DNA from: Grammothele lineata
Lineage: Eukaryota; Basidiomycota; Agaricomycetes; Polyporales; Polyporaceae
DNA: 64,000 nt
Direction of reading: 5' to 3'
Assembly (NCBI GenBank): GCA_002150815.3
Contig: NDFF03000003.1
Coordinates: forward strand, 186,001-250,000
Position numbers and translations under genes: made by a program
In this document: in pieces, positions 46,055 to 57,533 of the stretch
Position numbering within the stretch: the stretch's first letter is position 1
Layout: each line of letters begins with the position of its first letter
The notes under the pieces: model-generated
Databases searched by the model: none
What the model was told of the DNA's origin: nothing
The model's input: only the letters and a program-made list of their open reading frames with translations

Positions 46055-46972
46055 TTATAGCTTTGGTATGCGTAGCGTTTTGCTCACCATCGCCGCCGCC
46101 CACAGTGCGAACACGACAGCAAATGTGTGCACCTCCCCGTCGCCTCCCGCCTTGCCCCAGAGCGTCACGGTTCCGAGCGGTAACCCCTGTTTTCCTTCGA
46201 TCCATCCTTGCATGGTCCAATAGGAGAGCAGACCGACGAAGGCGAGCGACGACGGGATCGGAAGACCCTCGAAGTACGCAGCTTTGCCCTTCGCGTCTTT
46301 CGGTACGAGCGCGACGGTGGCGTTGAATCGCGCGAGGCGTGCAAGGCCGCAGCAGATGAAACCCGTGAGGACGACGGTGTCAAGGTACGTCCGGAAGCCG
46401 ACGTCAAAAGCAAGCAGTGCGGGTGCCACGCCGAACGATATCTGGATTATGGAATTCGCGCGAGAGGGGATGCAATGGGGGCCAAGAGGTGCGGAAGAGA
46501 ACGGTTGAAAAGGAGTAGACGCGGCGTTAGGACGAGCGACATTCACGTGCCGAAGGACCACGCACCAGGTCGGCAAGACTATCTAGCTCCTGACCCAACA
46601 TGCTCGACTCATTTCTCCAGCGCGCGACCTTGCCATCCATGAAGTCGAAAAGGAGACCAGCAAGCGGGAATACGAGTGCCGACCACAGGTAGTCTTCGTC
46701 ATTTGTGGTTAGATACTTCGCAGACATAAAGACCGAGAAGGATCCGCATATTCCGTTCGCGATGGTGATGAGGTCCGCCAGACGAAAATTCCTGTAATAT
46801 TAAAGTGGGCATCAATGCATAAGACTGAGTATGGGGTGAACGAGACCGAGGCTTACCTGACGAGAGAGAAATGGCCGTCTGTAATGTAGTACTGCTGGCG
46901 CGCCTCCTTGGCATCGTTCTCAGTGTCTTGCGAGGCATTCGTAGCCACTGCATCTGCCCGTCTTTTGCTCAT
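46055..46972 (-). CDS. CHO1: phosphatidylserine synthase (CDP-DAG type)
   Basis: CDP-diacylglycerol--serine O-phosphatidyltransferase of the ER, first step of the de novo PS/PE/PC route. The start at 46972 gives MSKRRADAVATNASQDTEND, then YYITDGHFSLVR, NFRLADLITIANGICGS and YLWSALVFPLAGLLFDFMDG. The CDP-alcohol phosphotransferase motif is complete (DGKVARWRNESSMLGQELDS then LAD). The last exon has FGVAPALLAFDVGFRTYLDT, LTGFICCGLARLARFN, FEGLPIPSSLAFVGLLSY and FAVVFALWAAAMVSKTLRIP, ending at 46055. Multiple membrane helices are as expected. Animals lack this route, so this identity fits a fungus. Confidence 0.95.
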
Positions 46973-47301
46973 GTTGTAAGTCTGCAGCTGGAAGGCGAGA
47001 ATAAAAGTGCGCGGAGATGGAGACGGGCTGCGGGAGGGGTGACCGTCGGGGTCAAACGTGGATCTGAGCACTCAGTGCCGCGCGCTGCATGGCGTCACGC
47101 GACAAAACAATATACACATGGATGGGTTAGGGTCTTCCATTACATAGGGTCATTCCGCGCCTTCGCGCCTCAAACTTCCAGTTTCAGTAGAAGTTCAGCG
47201 ATACAATAACAGTATAGTACAACATGAGCGACGAGCACAGCGAGAGTAGACAACACGTAGGACGAAGAAAGCTGCAGTACCGCACATGATCGCGGCGTAC
47301 G
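46973..47301. other. CHO1 upstream / PRI2 3' flank
   Basis: About 330 bases between minus-strand genes. No coding signal apart from a short in-frame extension upstream of the CHO1 ATG. Confidence 0.4.
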
Positions 47302-49179
47302 TTAACCCATCATAGCCACGTCCCCGTCCCCATCCTCGCCATCTTCTTTCTTGACCAACTCCCGACTCCGCGCCGTGTACTGGTTAGGGTGTGTCACGCT
47401 TTCTCCACCGCCAACACCATCATTCTTCTTGACACCTTGCGTTGCATGTGTAATCTCGAATACGCGTGTACACGCAACGTGGTAGTGCTTGGCTTTGACC
47501 AAGTGTATGATCTCCGGCATATCCATCGAAGTTAACCCGTGGTCGCCATACATCGTAAGCAGCGCCGACTGCAGGTTCTCCGGAGAGAAATGGATGTAGG
47601 GGCACCCATGGTATTCGTCGTCTTTAGGCACGGACCCCATGATGATCTGTTGACAGCTATGAAATACCGACAAGTATACGTCAGAGAAAATTAGAACCGG
47701 CAGAAGTAAGGAAGCACGTACCTCTTTGCAGCATAGTTAGCGCGCTTGCCTTCTAAACCGTAGGAGTGGCGGATGTTGTACTTGTATTCTTTGTTGAATT
47801 TGTCGTCCTGTATGTTGGAGAACGCCTTCCTCCAGAATGCGATTGCCTCCTCTATAGAAAGACCCAGGATCTGACATCGGCGTCAGCACAGAAATCTCAT
47901 TATAGTCAATTAGAATACACGAACCTTCAAGAATAGGCCATACTGCAGTCGACCGAAGTGCTTCAAGTGCTTGTCCCTCCGCAGGCACATGTGTAGGTTG
48001 CGCATACAAGCGGGGAAGTGCTTGTATGCCATCTCATCGATCATCTCCGCTGTCAACATCCCGTCGGCGCCACCCTCAGCATTCGACCATTCTGACGAGA
48101 CACCCGCTTGGAAGCCGCGGGACAGGTTGTCGAGGAGGGGAACGAGTCGAGTGTCTTCATCGAGCCTCGGCAGCGCCTTAGCTGTCGCCTGTCCGTCGTA
48201 AAGTCGAATCTCAACACTGCAGTGTATGCGGAGACCGATATAGTAGTGAAATGAGGCATACCTCCAATGCCTGCTCTAGATGCGATCGGAATTCCTCAAA
48301 CACGATACCTGCCTGTTCTGCGGCAGGCACAAACGCCACACCACCCCTCAAAATGACCTTCCGCTTCTCCACCAGATCCGGCACTCGAGTCCATTTGACC
48401 TTCGAAAGTTGGAAATGAGAAGGAATCATCGGCATGCCATCTAGCGTACCTTATAGAAACGCCCTGTCGGAGGAGCGCTCGATGATGGATCAAGTTCCTT
48501 GATCTCTTCGGGCGAAGCCTGCGAAAGTATAAGCATGGTATAAACGCAAGACCACGCAGCTAGGGCTCACCAGTACCCAATTGAAATCCCTTGAATTCAG
48601 GAATTCCTCCCTCTCCTGAGAGTCCTCGTCGATATATCTGACCCTGAACAGCGTCTCTTCTGCTTTGATGAATCGACGTCTCAAGTCAGGCCTAAACGGT
48701 CAGAAGTTGAGTGTATGAACGGAGGGTACACGGAACGCAGAGAAGCCCACGTTCGACAGAAGGCGAGCCTTAGAACGAAATGCCCGAGATGATCCTTCCT
48801 TCGTTGGGCCTCAAGTGGCTTCCCCTTTGCAGTGCTGCTATCCATAGGGATGTATTTCGCGTATATCGGCTTCAAAACCTCCGTAGTGTCCTTGAATGAC
48901 CTATTTCGCGCGTAACATGACTCTATTTCAGCCAAGACACGCAGTCGGTCCAGTGCGGCGATCTCAAAGTCTTCGATAGTCACGTCCTCCACAGGTGGTT
49001 TGTCGTAGCTTGATAGCCACAATGAGCAGTCAGAAGCAGTAGCGCCATTCAAACGAGTCGAATCGTACTCACAAGTTCAATCGCAAAGGGTACTTGGAAG
49101 AGGGAGAATACTTGGAGTGTATCCCGACCAATCCGGGTTTATTGTCAGTGTTCAGAGCCTGCTTCCGCGAGCTAAACAT
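47302..49179 (-). CDS. PRI2: DNA primase large subunit
   Basis: Regulatory iron-sulfur subunit (PRIM2/Pri2) of the polymerase alpha-primase complex. Exon 1 (start 49179) reads MFSSRKQALNTDNKPG...YPLRLNF and joins to YDKPPVEDVTIEDFEIAALD (frame kept through a GTGAGT intron). Later exons have LRVLAEIESCYARNRSFKD, HLGHFVLRLAFCR, RRRFIKAEETLFRVRY, DFNWVLV, VPDLVEKRKVILRGGVAFVP and LVPLLDNLSRGFQAG. The C-terminal Fe-S region has HFPACMRNLHMCLRRDKHLK, HFGRLQYGLFLKI, NIRHSYGLEGKRANYAAK, SCQQI and GCPYIHFS. Its cysteines (ACM, SCQ, GCPY) are candidate 4Fe-4S ligands. An acidic disordered tail ends at 47302. Length and domain order are normal for the family. Confidence 0.95.
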
Positions 49180-50153
49180 AGTATTGAAGATTGTGCGTGT
49201 ATCTTATGCCGCAGTCCAGAGGAAGTCGAGCTAGCTAAGCAAAAGATGGGTGGTAGAGCTCAAGGCGGAGAATACCCTGCGCTCAGAACGGACGCGTCGC
49301 ACTTGAGCTCAGGCTTGAACGCGTGCCGTCACATGTGACGACCACGGTGTGACTATGACCTAGTCACGCATCTCACGAGAACACCCGAGACCGTTGGAAT
49401 CGGATACACTAGCAGAGAAGTCGTATGTGTGCTTGAACACGTACATATGGACAACTGAGAGAATATTTGACTAGGGGGTGGGGGATATGTACGATATCGG
49501 ACAGGAACTTGTGCACATTTCCGACCGTGCAGACGTGAAATCGGGACTTGACGAGGAAGCTGCAGGGGGGCTCGCGCGATGGCCAGTGTACATGGGCACA
49601 GGGGGAACATCACCACGGGAGGAAAAAGAGAGCGGACCAAACAACACAATAGTAGCAATAGCAGCGAACGATCGGGTGTGTGAGGGGCTGAGTATGTAAT
49701 GTACGTGCACAGTACAGAATCATGGTGAACGACTCCGATGAATTGAGGATAGACAGTAAACAACAACGTCCGGCTGGCGGGATCAAGCACTGCTACCCTC
49801 TGAAGTAAAGGAACACAGCCATGGACTGCATCAAAAGGGAGAAAGGTTCAGGGCCCGTCCCCAGCGACATGGCCGCGCGGATTAACAGTATCGTCCAAAC
49901 TCCGGTGTGCTTGCAAGTCTCGTAGAACAGTCGGGTCCACTAGACGATGGGAGAGAAAAAAACCGTGTGAGCTGCGTATATCGGATATCTACGTGAAATA
50001 TCTTGCATACCAGGCAACGCACTCTTTCGTCGAGAGTGCAGTCCACCTGGGGACGAGTGCTCTCCGCCAACCTCAGGGAAGGCTTGCTAAAGACGATCGA
50101 GCCCAGCAGGTGACAGTGGAACCTTATCAATATACGCAATCCTCGGATCACGC
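49180..50153. other. PRI2 upstream / B56 3' flank
   Basis: Nearly 1 kb between two minus-strand genes. It should contain the PRI2 promoter and the B56 3' UTR. No conserved exon, repeat or RNA gene was identified. Confidence 0.45.
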
Positions 50154-52399
50154 TCATTCCTCAAAGGCAACTGTACGCACATCCATGCCTGGGTCCGCCA
50201 TCGGTACGCGCTCGATTCCTGACTCGTCCAACTCGTTGAGGGGCGCCTCCGCGTCGATCGAAACCGCATTCAAATCGATGGATAGGTCCATGATGTCGAA
50301 ATCATCAACTGGCGGTGGTGGTGGTGTGGGCTCGAGATCCACGTAGCCTTCTGGCAGCTTCCCACCGCAGTTTTCAAGCGCCTTCTCTCGCAACTTTTGC
50401 CATTCATCGTATCGTGTGAGGGCATGTTGTCGCTCACTGTCAGCCAAATTAGTGATGGGGTTCAGTTCGCTGCACTCATGAAGTACATACTCGATTTTCC
50501 GCTGCTTGTAGTGTTGCATTACCTCGTCGAACAAGTCAGGGTTGATTTCCATGAAGAGTTTGAGCGCGTTATAGACCAAAGCGTGGATTGTCCTACAAAC
50601 AGTCGCGTCAGGGGGTGTTGTCGAGATAAGCTCTACCGAAACTCGCCTGTTCCAATGTGATCTTGAGTTCGTGTATAATGCGGGGAAGACGATAGGGAGG
50701 ATGACGGAGAGGTTGTCGCTCATGAGGTTGACAATGTACTCGTTGTTCCAGTACATCAATGCCCGCTCCGCGACCTGGAAATGCTGGCTATTGATACAGC
50801 GCGCCAGTTGCTGGAATAAAGGCTCCTGGATCTTCTGGAACTCCGCGGGATCGATTACGTCGAGGACTTCCTCCATCTCGCTAAGGAACATAACTTCCTT
50901 CGGCGAGTTGACTTTAGGCCAGAATTTGAGTAGACCGAGTACGACATCCTCAGCCAAGGAAGCGTCTTTTTCCAGGAACTGAACGACACAGTATGCGAGT
51001 TGTGGGTGGTACATGGACAGACTTTTGACCTTGTGCAGAGGGAGAAGAACGCGCATGAGGAACGTCTTGTGTTCTTCCTTTAGAGGGAGGGCAAATCCGT
51101 TGATGATGGATCCGAGAATCTCCAGCAGCTCCGCGATACCGTTGTGACGCTCTGTCTCGTAGACGAAGTGGAAGAACACGTTGTTAATGCTCCGCCGAAT
51201 GGGCGCGCGCAGGTTGAGGAATTTCCCGTATATCCTGTGAAGGGTAGTCTTCAGGAAGTCGCGTTCGCGGGGGTCTTCCGAGTCGAAGAGTTCTAAGAGA
51301 TTGAGGACAAAGGTTTGGTCGATGTAGCGTTTTGCCAGATTGGCGTTGAAATCCAGACTCTCGACAAACCGCAAGAAAAACTCGTATACGATCTTGAGAT
51401 GAGGCCAGGCAAGTTCCAGCACCGGCTCATCTTCCTCTGGGTCAAAAGCATCTCCGGTGGGATTCACGGGAGGGGGTATAGAGCGGAAGAGGTTCGTGGA
51501 GAACTGAGGGGCAACAATTGAAGATAGGGTGGTATCACAGCACATAGTCCACTCACCATCTTCACTACCTCAGGATATATGTTCTCTGTTATCACTCCCC
51601 GCTGCGTCGTGATGTACTCCAACATCTCATGCAATGTCTGTGTCTTGATCTGCTTGCCTTTGAGGTCGGCATTCGCGTCGTTGAAGTCGAAAACGACCGC
51701 ACACTGGTGAAGTTTTCTAATGAAGAGCTGTGGCCGCTCGCTCATGGGGGTTTCTATTGAAAAGGGATTAGAAGATGGCGACGACGACGAAGATACAGAA
51801 ACAGACCGCTGAAAGCTGGTAGTCGTTCAATCTCAACCCTTTCGTTTACGACGAACCGACTGCTCCGTTGCTTCCGTGGGGGTTTTCCAGTGATTGGAAT
51901 GGTATCTTTAGGGGCCGGTCGGAGGCCTCTGGTATTGAGAACCCGAGGAGGGGTGACAGGCCCACCGTTCTCGCCGCCCAACCTGTCCTCGACTGACGCA
52001 TCGGGACTCACGACGACGATGGGAGGCGCAGCACCAGCTCTGTCGGGCGCAGCGTATCTGCGATCTGCAGCACCGGCGGTAGCACCAGTGCGACCGGCAG
52101 CAGCTGAAACGGAGGAACCGTTGGTGGAGGGAAGCGCATGGTTACTTGCATTGGACAACTGAGTTCCCGGAACCTGGACCATAGGTAGCGGTTTGGCAGA
52201 ATTTGGAGGGGGAGGAGGAGGAGCTGCGGCAGCCGCAGCAGCGGCGGCGGAAGCCTTTGTCTCCTTGCTGCTCTTGGAGGAGGTAGAATCGGCGGAATTC
52301 TTCCTACCAAGCTAACGGAAACAGGAGGATGAGAGAATGAGCGGGGGTCAGATAACAAGGAGGACGGACCTGGCTGACCTTCATCTTGAAGCCCTTCAT
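50154..52399 (-). CDS. RTS1: PP2A regulatory subunit B56 (B')
   Basis: Targeting subunit of protein phosphatase 2A of the B56/Rts1 family, involved in fungi in septation, stress and chromosome segregation. Exon 1 (52399-52370) is [10 protein letters not shown], similar to other fungal B56 starts. A disordered Ala/Pro/Ser-rich exon follows ([15 protein letters not shown]...PPPPP). The HEAT-like core has [32 protein letters not shown] [110 protein letters not shown] and [18 protein letters not shown], then an acidic tail to 50154. An intron at HWNR/TIHALV removes an out-of-frame stretch near 50620. Divergent from the next gene with only 280 bases between starts. Confidence 0.95.
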
Positions 52400-52678
52400 G
52401 GTGGGCAGAGTCTAGGACGACGACAGAGGGCGTGCGAGTCGTCGGGCGTGGCGTCGGGGACGATGCGGACGGGGTGGGTGCTGGGAAGGCGGACGAGTCG
52501 GCTGCCACCGCCAGGATCGATGGGCAGCGAACCTGCTGTGACGGTCGCCGTGACTGCGTGTGACGCGACCGAGATCACGCGCTGGACGCGGATCCCAGTC
52601 GGGGACGGAGAGAGCGGGCGACGGCCTCTTCTCGCCCTCTCTCTCTCTCCCTCTCCCTCACCCGCCCAACTCGTCTGC
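52400..52678. promoter_or_regulatory. compact divergent promoter of RTS1 and orphan gene
   Basis: 279 bases separate two divergent start codons, so both promoters and leaders must be packed here. A CT-rich tract (52624-52660) directly precedes the plus-strand ATG, a common core-promoter feature in fungi. No specific sites are named. Confidence 0.55.
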
Positions 52679-54108
52679 ATGGCTGGTCAGTCGCCCCCGC
52701 CGTCTCCCCCGCGCCCCCGTCCGCTCACGTCTCCCCGCAGCGATATACACCGTCTACACGTCGCCCAACCATCCGCCCATCCCAAACCATCTCCCCACCC
52801 TCATAGTAACTCCGCACGGTACGCCTTATCTTGTGGCGCCTTGCGCGATCTCACTCCGCCACAACCGTAGGCCAGCCGTCCAACATCCTCTACTCCTACC
52901 TCCACACAAACTTCGTGCGTGTATCTTTCCCCCTTATGCACCCGTCGCTCACCTCGAATCAGAATGCCGAGAACTACCTCTTGACGCCTTCCCCGCAAGG
53001 TGACCTTTGTGTCGCTAAGCTATTCCCTCCTCGGCCCAATGCTGGTAACGGCAAATCCACTGCCTCAGACCCTGGCCATAATTCCTCCTCCTCGTCCAAG
53101 ATAGTACGCTGCGAAGCTTCGCGCAACCTCAAATGGACCATCGCAAATACCGGTGTCCTCTCGCCCATCTACAAGTTGGCGTTGCCATCTCCAGACTCTG
53201 GCGACCTCCCGCTATTTCAAATCTCTAAACCCAATCCGAACGCGCAGTTCTGGAGCATGTTCTACTTCGCTTATGCCGGCCATAACATCCCGCCCAAACG
53301 AATTGAGTTCGGCAAAATCCAGAAGAACCCGCCTGGTCCTAACGGTGGAGGCACACGAATCAGTATCACTGGAAAGACCGCAGAGGAAAAGGCTGTCTGG
53401 CAAACACTTGGAGAGGGGAACGAGGACTGCGTCGAATGGGTAGTTCTTTGCGCGGCATTGAACCTTCTCGAGTGAGTGCTTCTCTTCCTGCCGTGCGCAT
53501 TGGGCTTCTGAACATTCTATCATTTCGTCAGTGACGAGATCATCAAAGCCGCTGAGAAGAACCCGCCCCCACCAGGAGGAGGTCCTGTGCCCCCACCAAA
53601 CGCACGCCCTGGTCCAACTCCCGTTGCCCTACGCGATCCCGGAGTTGGTGGTGCCCCTCCTAATGCTCAGCGTTCCAACACGGCACCTGGGCAGGTCCCG
53701 ATGCGTGGGCCTCCTCCACCGGGGCCTCCACACATGGGTGGGCCCACTCCCCAAGGGCCTCCTGGTCCTCACATGGGCGGGCCTCCAATGGGCGGGCCTC
53801 CGCTGGGTGGGCCTCCATTAAACGGGCCTCCTATTGGTGGACCTCCCATGGGTGGACCTCCGCACATGGGCGGCCCACTTCCCGGCCCAGGAAGCCGCGG
53901 TCCTCCCCCGATGGGTATGCCTCCCATGGGCCGTGGTGGACCCATGCCGCCTGGTGGCTTCCCGCCTCCGGCAGGACGTGGCTTCCCTCCAGGACCCGGC
54001 GGTCTGCCTGGTCCTCCTGGACCACGACCTGGCATGCCCCCGAACGGGTTCCCGCCTGGTGCACGCCCGCCGCCCCCGGCAGGTGCCGCGCCGCCCGGCC
54101 GTTTCTGA
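52679..54108 (+). CDS. uncharacterised protein with GGPP-repeat tail
   Basis: Five or six exons. The first codes MA plus one base, then IYTVYTSPNHPPIPNHLPTL, GQPSNILYSYLHTNF, NAENYLLTPSPQGDLCVAKL, RCEASRNLKWTIANTGVLSP, QFWSMFYFAYAGHNIPPKRI, RISITGKTAEEKAVWQTLGE and DCVEWVVLCAALNLL/DDEII. The N-terminal 220 residues look like a folded, probably beta-rich domain that I recall as conserved in basidiomycetes but unnamed. The C-terminal 190 residues are almost only Pro, Gly, Met and Arg (GGPPMGGPPLGGPP tandem repeats, then GRGG/PPPG stretches), like low-complexity tails of cytoskeletal or RNA-binding proteins. There is no signal peptide. No function is assigned. Stop at 54108 (GAAPPGRF). Confidence 0.85.
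53740..53890 (+). repeat. GGGCCTCC-type tandem repeat (GGPP codons)
   Basis: Degenerate 15-18 bp units around GGTGGGCCTCC / GGCGGGCCTCCAATG repeat about ten times in the last exon of the orphan gene, encoding GGPPx. Variation between units is in the fifth residue (M, L, I, N, H). Confidence 0.8.
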
Positions 54109-54861
54109 ATGTTGTCGCCGTTGTGGCTGCCCGCGAGCTGCTCAGAAGAGGCGTTCTTGGACTACGACTTCCGCGGTAGTTTCTTACCCTTTTTGCGTTG
54201 TTTGTGTGATCGGACGTATCCCTCCGGGCTAATGTTGTTTTCAAGGATGACCACCGTCTTGAGCCTTTAGTGGATATTCGTATGCCTATGTTTCCTTTAC
54301 CTTGTCTGATTTCTTTTCCCTTGTATTCTTCGCCCACTCTGAGCAACCCCTGCCTGGAAGCTATCATGCTTGCGGTGTCACTTTTGGTGCTCTCATTACC
54401 CCTTCCCCTTCTCTACGCCTTGAAATATATATTCTTTTCGCTCGGTTGCTTTTCGTTTCCTTATCGATATCTGTCCTTATTGTATACCTTTGACACGATG
54501 ATTGGCAGGAGAGACAGGACGATCCATAGCACCCGATCGCAGCAGTACAACGAAGTGGTTCGACACAATGTATCATAAATGCGTTGAAATCCCATTCTGA
54601 TTATTGTTACATGGTGAGCGCCCTGCATTCAAGAGAGCGACCTGAACCAACATCCTTTGGCCGAATATCGTCAGCGTCATGGAGGATCCGAGGAGTATTG
54701 TGAAGGCGCAACCGCATTGTCACGGGGACTAGAGTGAAGGTGAAGATAGAAACGTGTTGCGATGGAACCGGTGCTGCGGTCTGAAGACCGTCTACCCTGC
54801 GCGTGCGAGGTCAATTGTAGCACTGTGTTGCGCGGTGTGTCACTCCTTCGCCCCTCAGGCC
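54109..54861. other. convergent 3' intergenic region
   Basis: About 750 bases between tail-to-tail genes, T-rich on the plus strand at 54270-54500. It fits two 3' UTRs; nothing else seen. Confidence 0.45.
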
Positions 54862-57133
54862 TCAGTGCTTAATGAGCTTCTCGATGGCGTCCATCGAGAG
54901 CGCTAGAGGTTTCCAAAACGCGTAGCGTCAAGACGCGATTAGAACCATTCTCGAAATGTTAGGCAGTGCACAAGGACTCACACTTGGGACGCTCGATCGG
55001 CAAACCGAGGGCTATTAAAAGAATGACATGATTAGCAAACAGGTGGCAACAAGAAGGGCTCACGGGCCCGACGTGGGGCGTATCGTCGACGTACCGCGCG
55101 ACCAGACATACTGCGTAAGACAGCCGAGAGCTACGTGGGCGAATCAGTGACAACATTACTAACTGCCATATGCGTCAAGCCCCCACCTCGCGAAACGCCG
55201 AAAATAACAGTGTAGTACTGCCACGTGGTATGCATCAGTTTAGAGGCGGGTCCCAAGCATAGGTATGCCGAACCTTGAATTGAGTGAGGCCGTAGTGGTA
55301 TAGCACACAGCCTGCACCAGGCGTCAGATAAGCGGGGTGCGGCGAGTAGGAAATAGGGCATGGACACACCGGAAGCCGCATCGACATTAGGGTAGGGGTT
55401 CTTCGTCTTACCGTGCTCCTTGAGGACCGCAGGTGCCACTTCGTACGTCTTAAGACGATTGAACGTTAGCTTGAAATACGGACTAGAAAGTTTGCAGTCA
55501 TGCCTTCTTCACGAGCTGAACGATGGGGTCTGCCAACAAGTTAGGGCGGGTGTCGCAGAATTCCTGCAACGCAATGAATCTCGGATCGGGGTTCCTCAGC
55601 ACGCCGTGGCCGTAGCTAGAGAGAGCGAAGTGGTGAGTCTCACGCCGGGCGCACGCCCATACGATGCTAGCCATACCCAGGAACAACCTGTCCACTCTTC
55701 AATGTCCTCCAGAGGAAATCCTTGATGTTGTCGGGGGAAATATCATCACCGAGCTCCTTCTGCATGTTCATCTGCCACCGTAGAACCTCTTGGTTGGCAA
55801 GTCTGTAGTAAACAATTTGGACGACGCATAAATGACGATCGTCAGATGACGTACCCATGGAGTGGCCCAGCAAGCGCATACAGCCCGGCTGCGTATGAAA
55901 GGTACGGGTCCGAGAGTGTTGAACCAACCAAGTCTGCCATAAGGAGTTATGAAGTGTCTGCCTCTGATTGGAATTCACACGTACGAGACGTATGAGCGGA
56001 GGCATTTCCGCCCTCATGGTCCCCGTGAATGGCGATGTAGAGGCGCAGATATTCCGTCAAATCATAGTTGTCACCATAACCCAGCATATTCACGTAGTTG
56101 CCTATCAAGTAAAGCCAATAATTGTGCCTGTCATGGAGGAGGTCCACGTGAGGTACTAACCGACAAGGTCCAGGTCCTTGTTAACCTTCGGAATTGACGT
56201 TCCGGGGTTGTACACATTCCGGTAGATGCGCGCAGCAAGGGCCGGCAGGCGTGCGAGCAGGTCGAGCGAGTCTTCGAGGGCGTACGTCCAATATTCACTC
56301 TTCTTGATGCCGCGCTCGTACGCGGCCTGGAACTTGCTTTCGTGATTGAGTGCAGCCACCCCCATGCCAAGCTGTGTCATGGGGTGCAAAGTTTGGGGCA
56401 GGCTGGGCGAGGTTCAAAGACTTGGAATGAGCTTGCTTGAAGAGGACAGGAGATGCACTCACGAGTCAATCAGTTTCTCGATATATTCGGGCAACTCGCC
56501 CTTCTCTGCGAGCTCACGCGACAGTTGGCGCGTCTCCGCCTCGGTAGGGACCCTTCCCGTGAGGAGCAACCATAGCATGCTCTCCGCGATGACCTCTTTG
56601 CCTCCAGGCGCTGCGGGCAGAACCTTCTGGCACTCGGGGATGCTGAGGCCATGGAAGCGAATGCCCTGCCCGCATTGCGTGAGTGACGAGAGAGGACAGG
56701 GTCTGAAATCAAGGGTACGTTACCTCGTTGGGATCGAGAACCGAGGCTTCCCACAGCATGGCCTTGAGGCCTCTCATTCCACCGACAACGTGTTCGACCT
56801 GCCCACGCACTGAATGTAAGAAGAGGCGCAGAACACGCGGTACGCACCTTGACATCGCCCAAGACAGCTTGACTATGCTCCGTTTTCTGGCCACGTCCAA
56901 TGACTCACGCGTCGGGCCCACGAAGAATATAAAAACATACGAGCTGCTTGAGCTGGAGCTGCTTCTTGGGAACAACTTCCTCCAACACTTCTCGGACAGT
57001 CTGTAACACGACCGCGATCAGGAAATTAGAGGCGTAGGAACTATGAGTAGATAGAGACCTTCGTAGACGCGAAACGCTTCTGCACGAGCCCGCGAGAGAG
57101 GCGGTGAACGGTCATCGAGCTGGTCTTGAACAT
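54862..57133 (-). CDS. CIT1: citrate synthase, mitochondrial
   Basis: Condenses acetyl-CoA and oxaloacetate in the TCA cycle. The start at 57133 gives [20 protein letters not shown] then FASTK, a strong mitochondrial presequence; the ATG at 57209 in another frame does not join to the enzyme. Exons follow as [100 protein letters not shown] and [10 protein letters not shown]. Catalytic His are in [13 protein letters not shown] and AGPLHGLANQEVL, and the catalytic Asp is in [11 protein letters not shown]. The protein ends [14 protein letters not shown]...[20 protein letters not shown]. About 11 exons. The last join uses a GTGAGT donor in phase 1. Intact; divergent from SEC66. Confidence 0.94.
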
Positions 57134-57533
57134 AGTGAATGCGGGGGTCGTTGGGCCAAATGGAATGCGGGGTAGAGTGCGGGGTAAGAGCCTTTGCCCC
57201 GCCGGACATTCATATGCGCCTAACGTCGTGGCCTGGCCCGCGCCCTAAGGCGCATGACCGGCTACTGCCGGCAACTTAGCTTGCCGCGGAATTTGAGCGG
57301 AACACACGCAGAATCCACACTTGGGCTCCCGGCACGGACCGGCCGGGCCGCTTGAGGCTGCCCACACAGAGACGCCAGCATTAGGTAAGAGGCGCATCGC
57401 CTGCCACGCGAGCGAGCGAGAAGACAGAGATCGTGTCGAGTGATTCGTGTCAGTTTGCCAGCAGATCGCACGCGCCTGCTCTCTCTCCTCCAACTGCCCA
57501 TCCTCTCGTCCGTCGTCGCCGTCGCTCGCCGCG
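57134..57533. promoter_or_regulatory. divergent promoter region of CIT1 and SEC66
   Basis: 400 bases between divergent ATGs. A pyrimidine-rich stretch (57478-57520) leads into the SEC66 start. No specific sites identified. Confidence 0.5.

Noticed and set aside
54750..54830. Possible tRNA-like hairpin in the convergent spacer
   Set aside because: GGTCTGAAGACC is a short palindrome, but no cloverleaf, acceptor stem or B-box consensus accompanies it.
57018..57209. 63-codon frame starting MSGGAKALTPHS as citrate synthase N-terminus or separate gene
   Set aside because: The overlapping frame from 57133 gives a classic mitochondrial presequence and splices in phase to the enzyme; the other frame does not.
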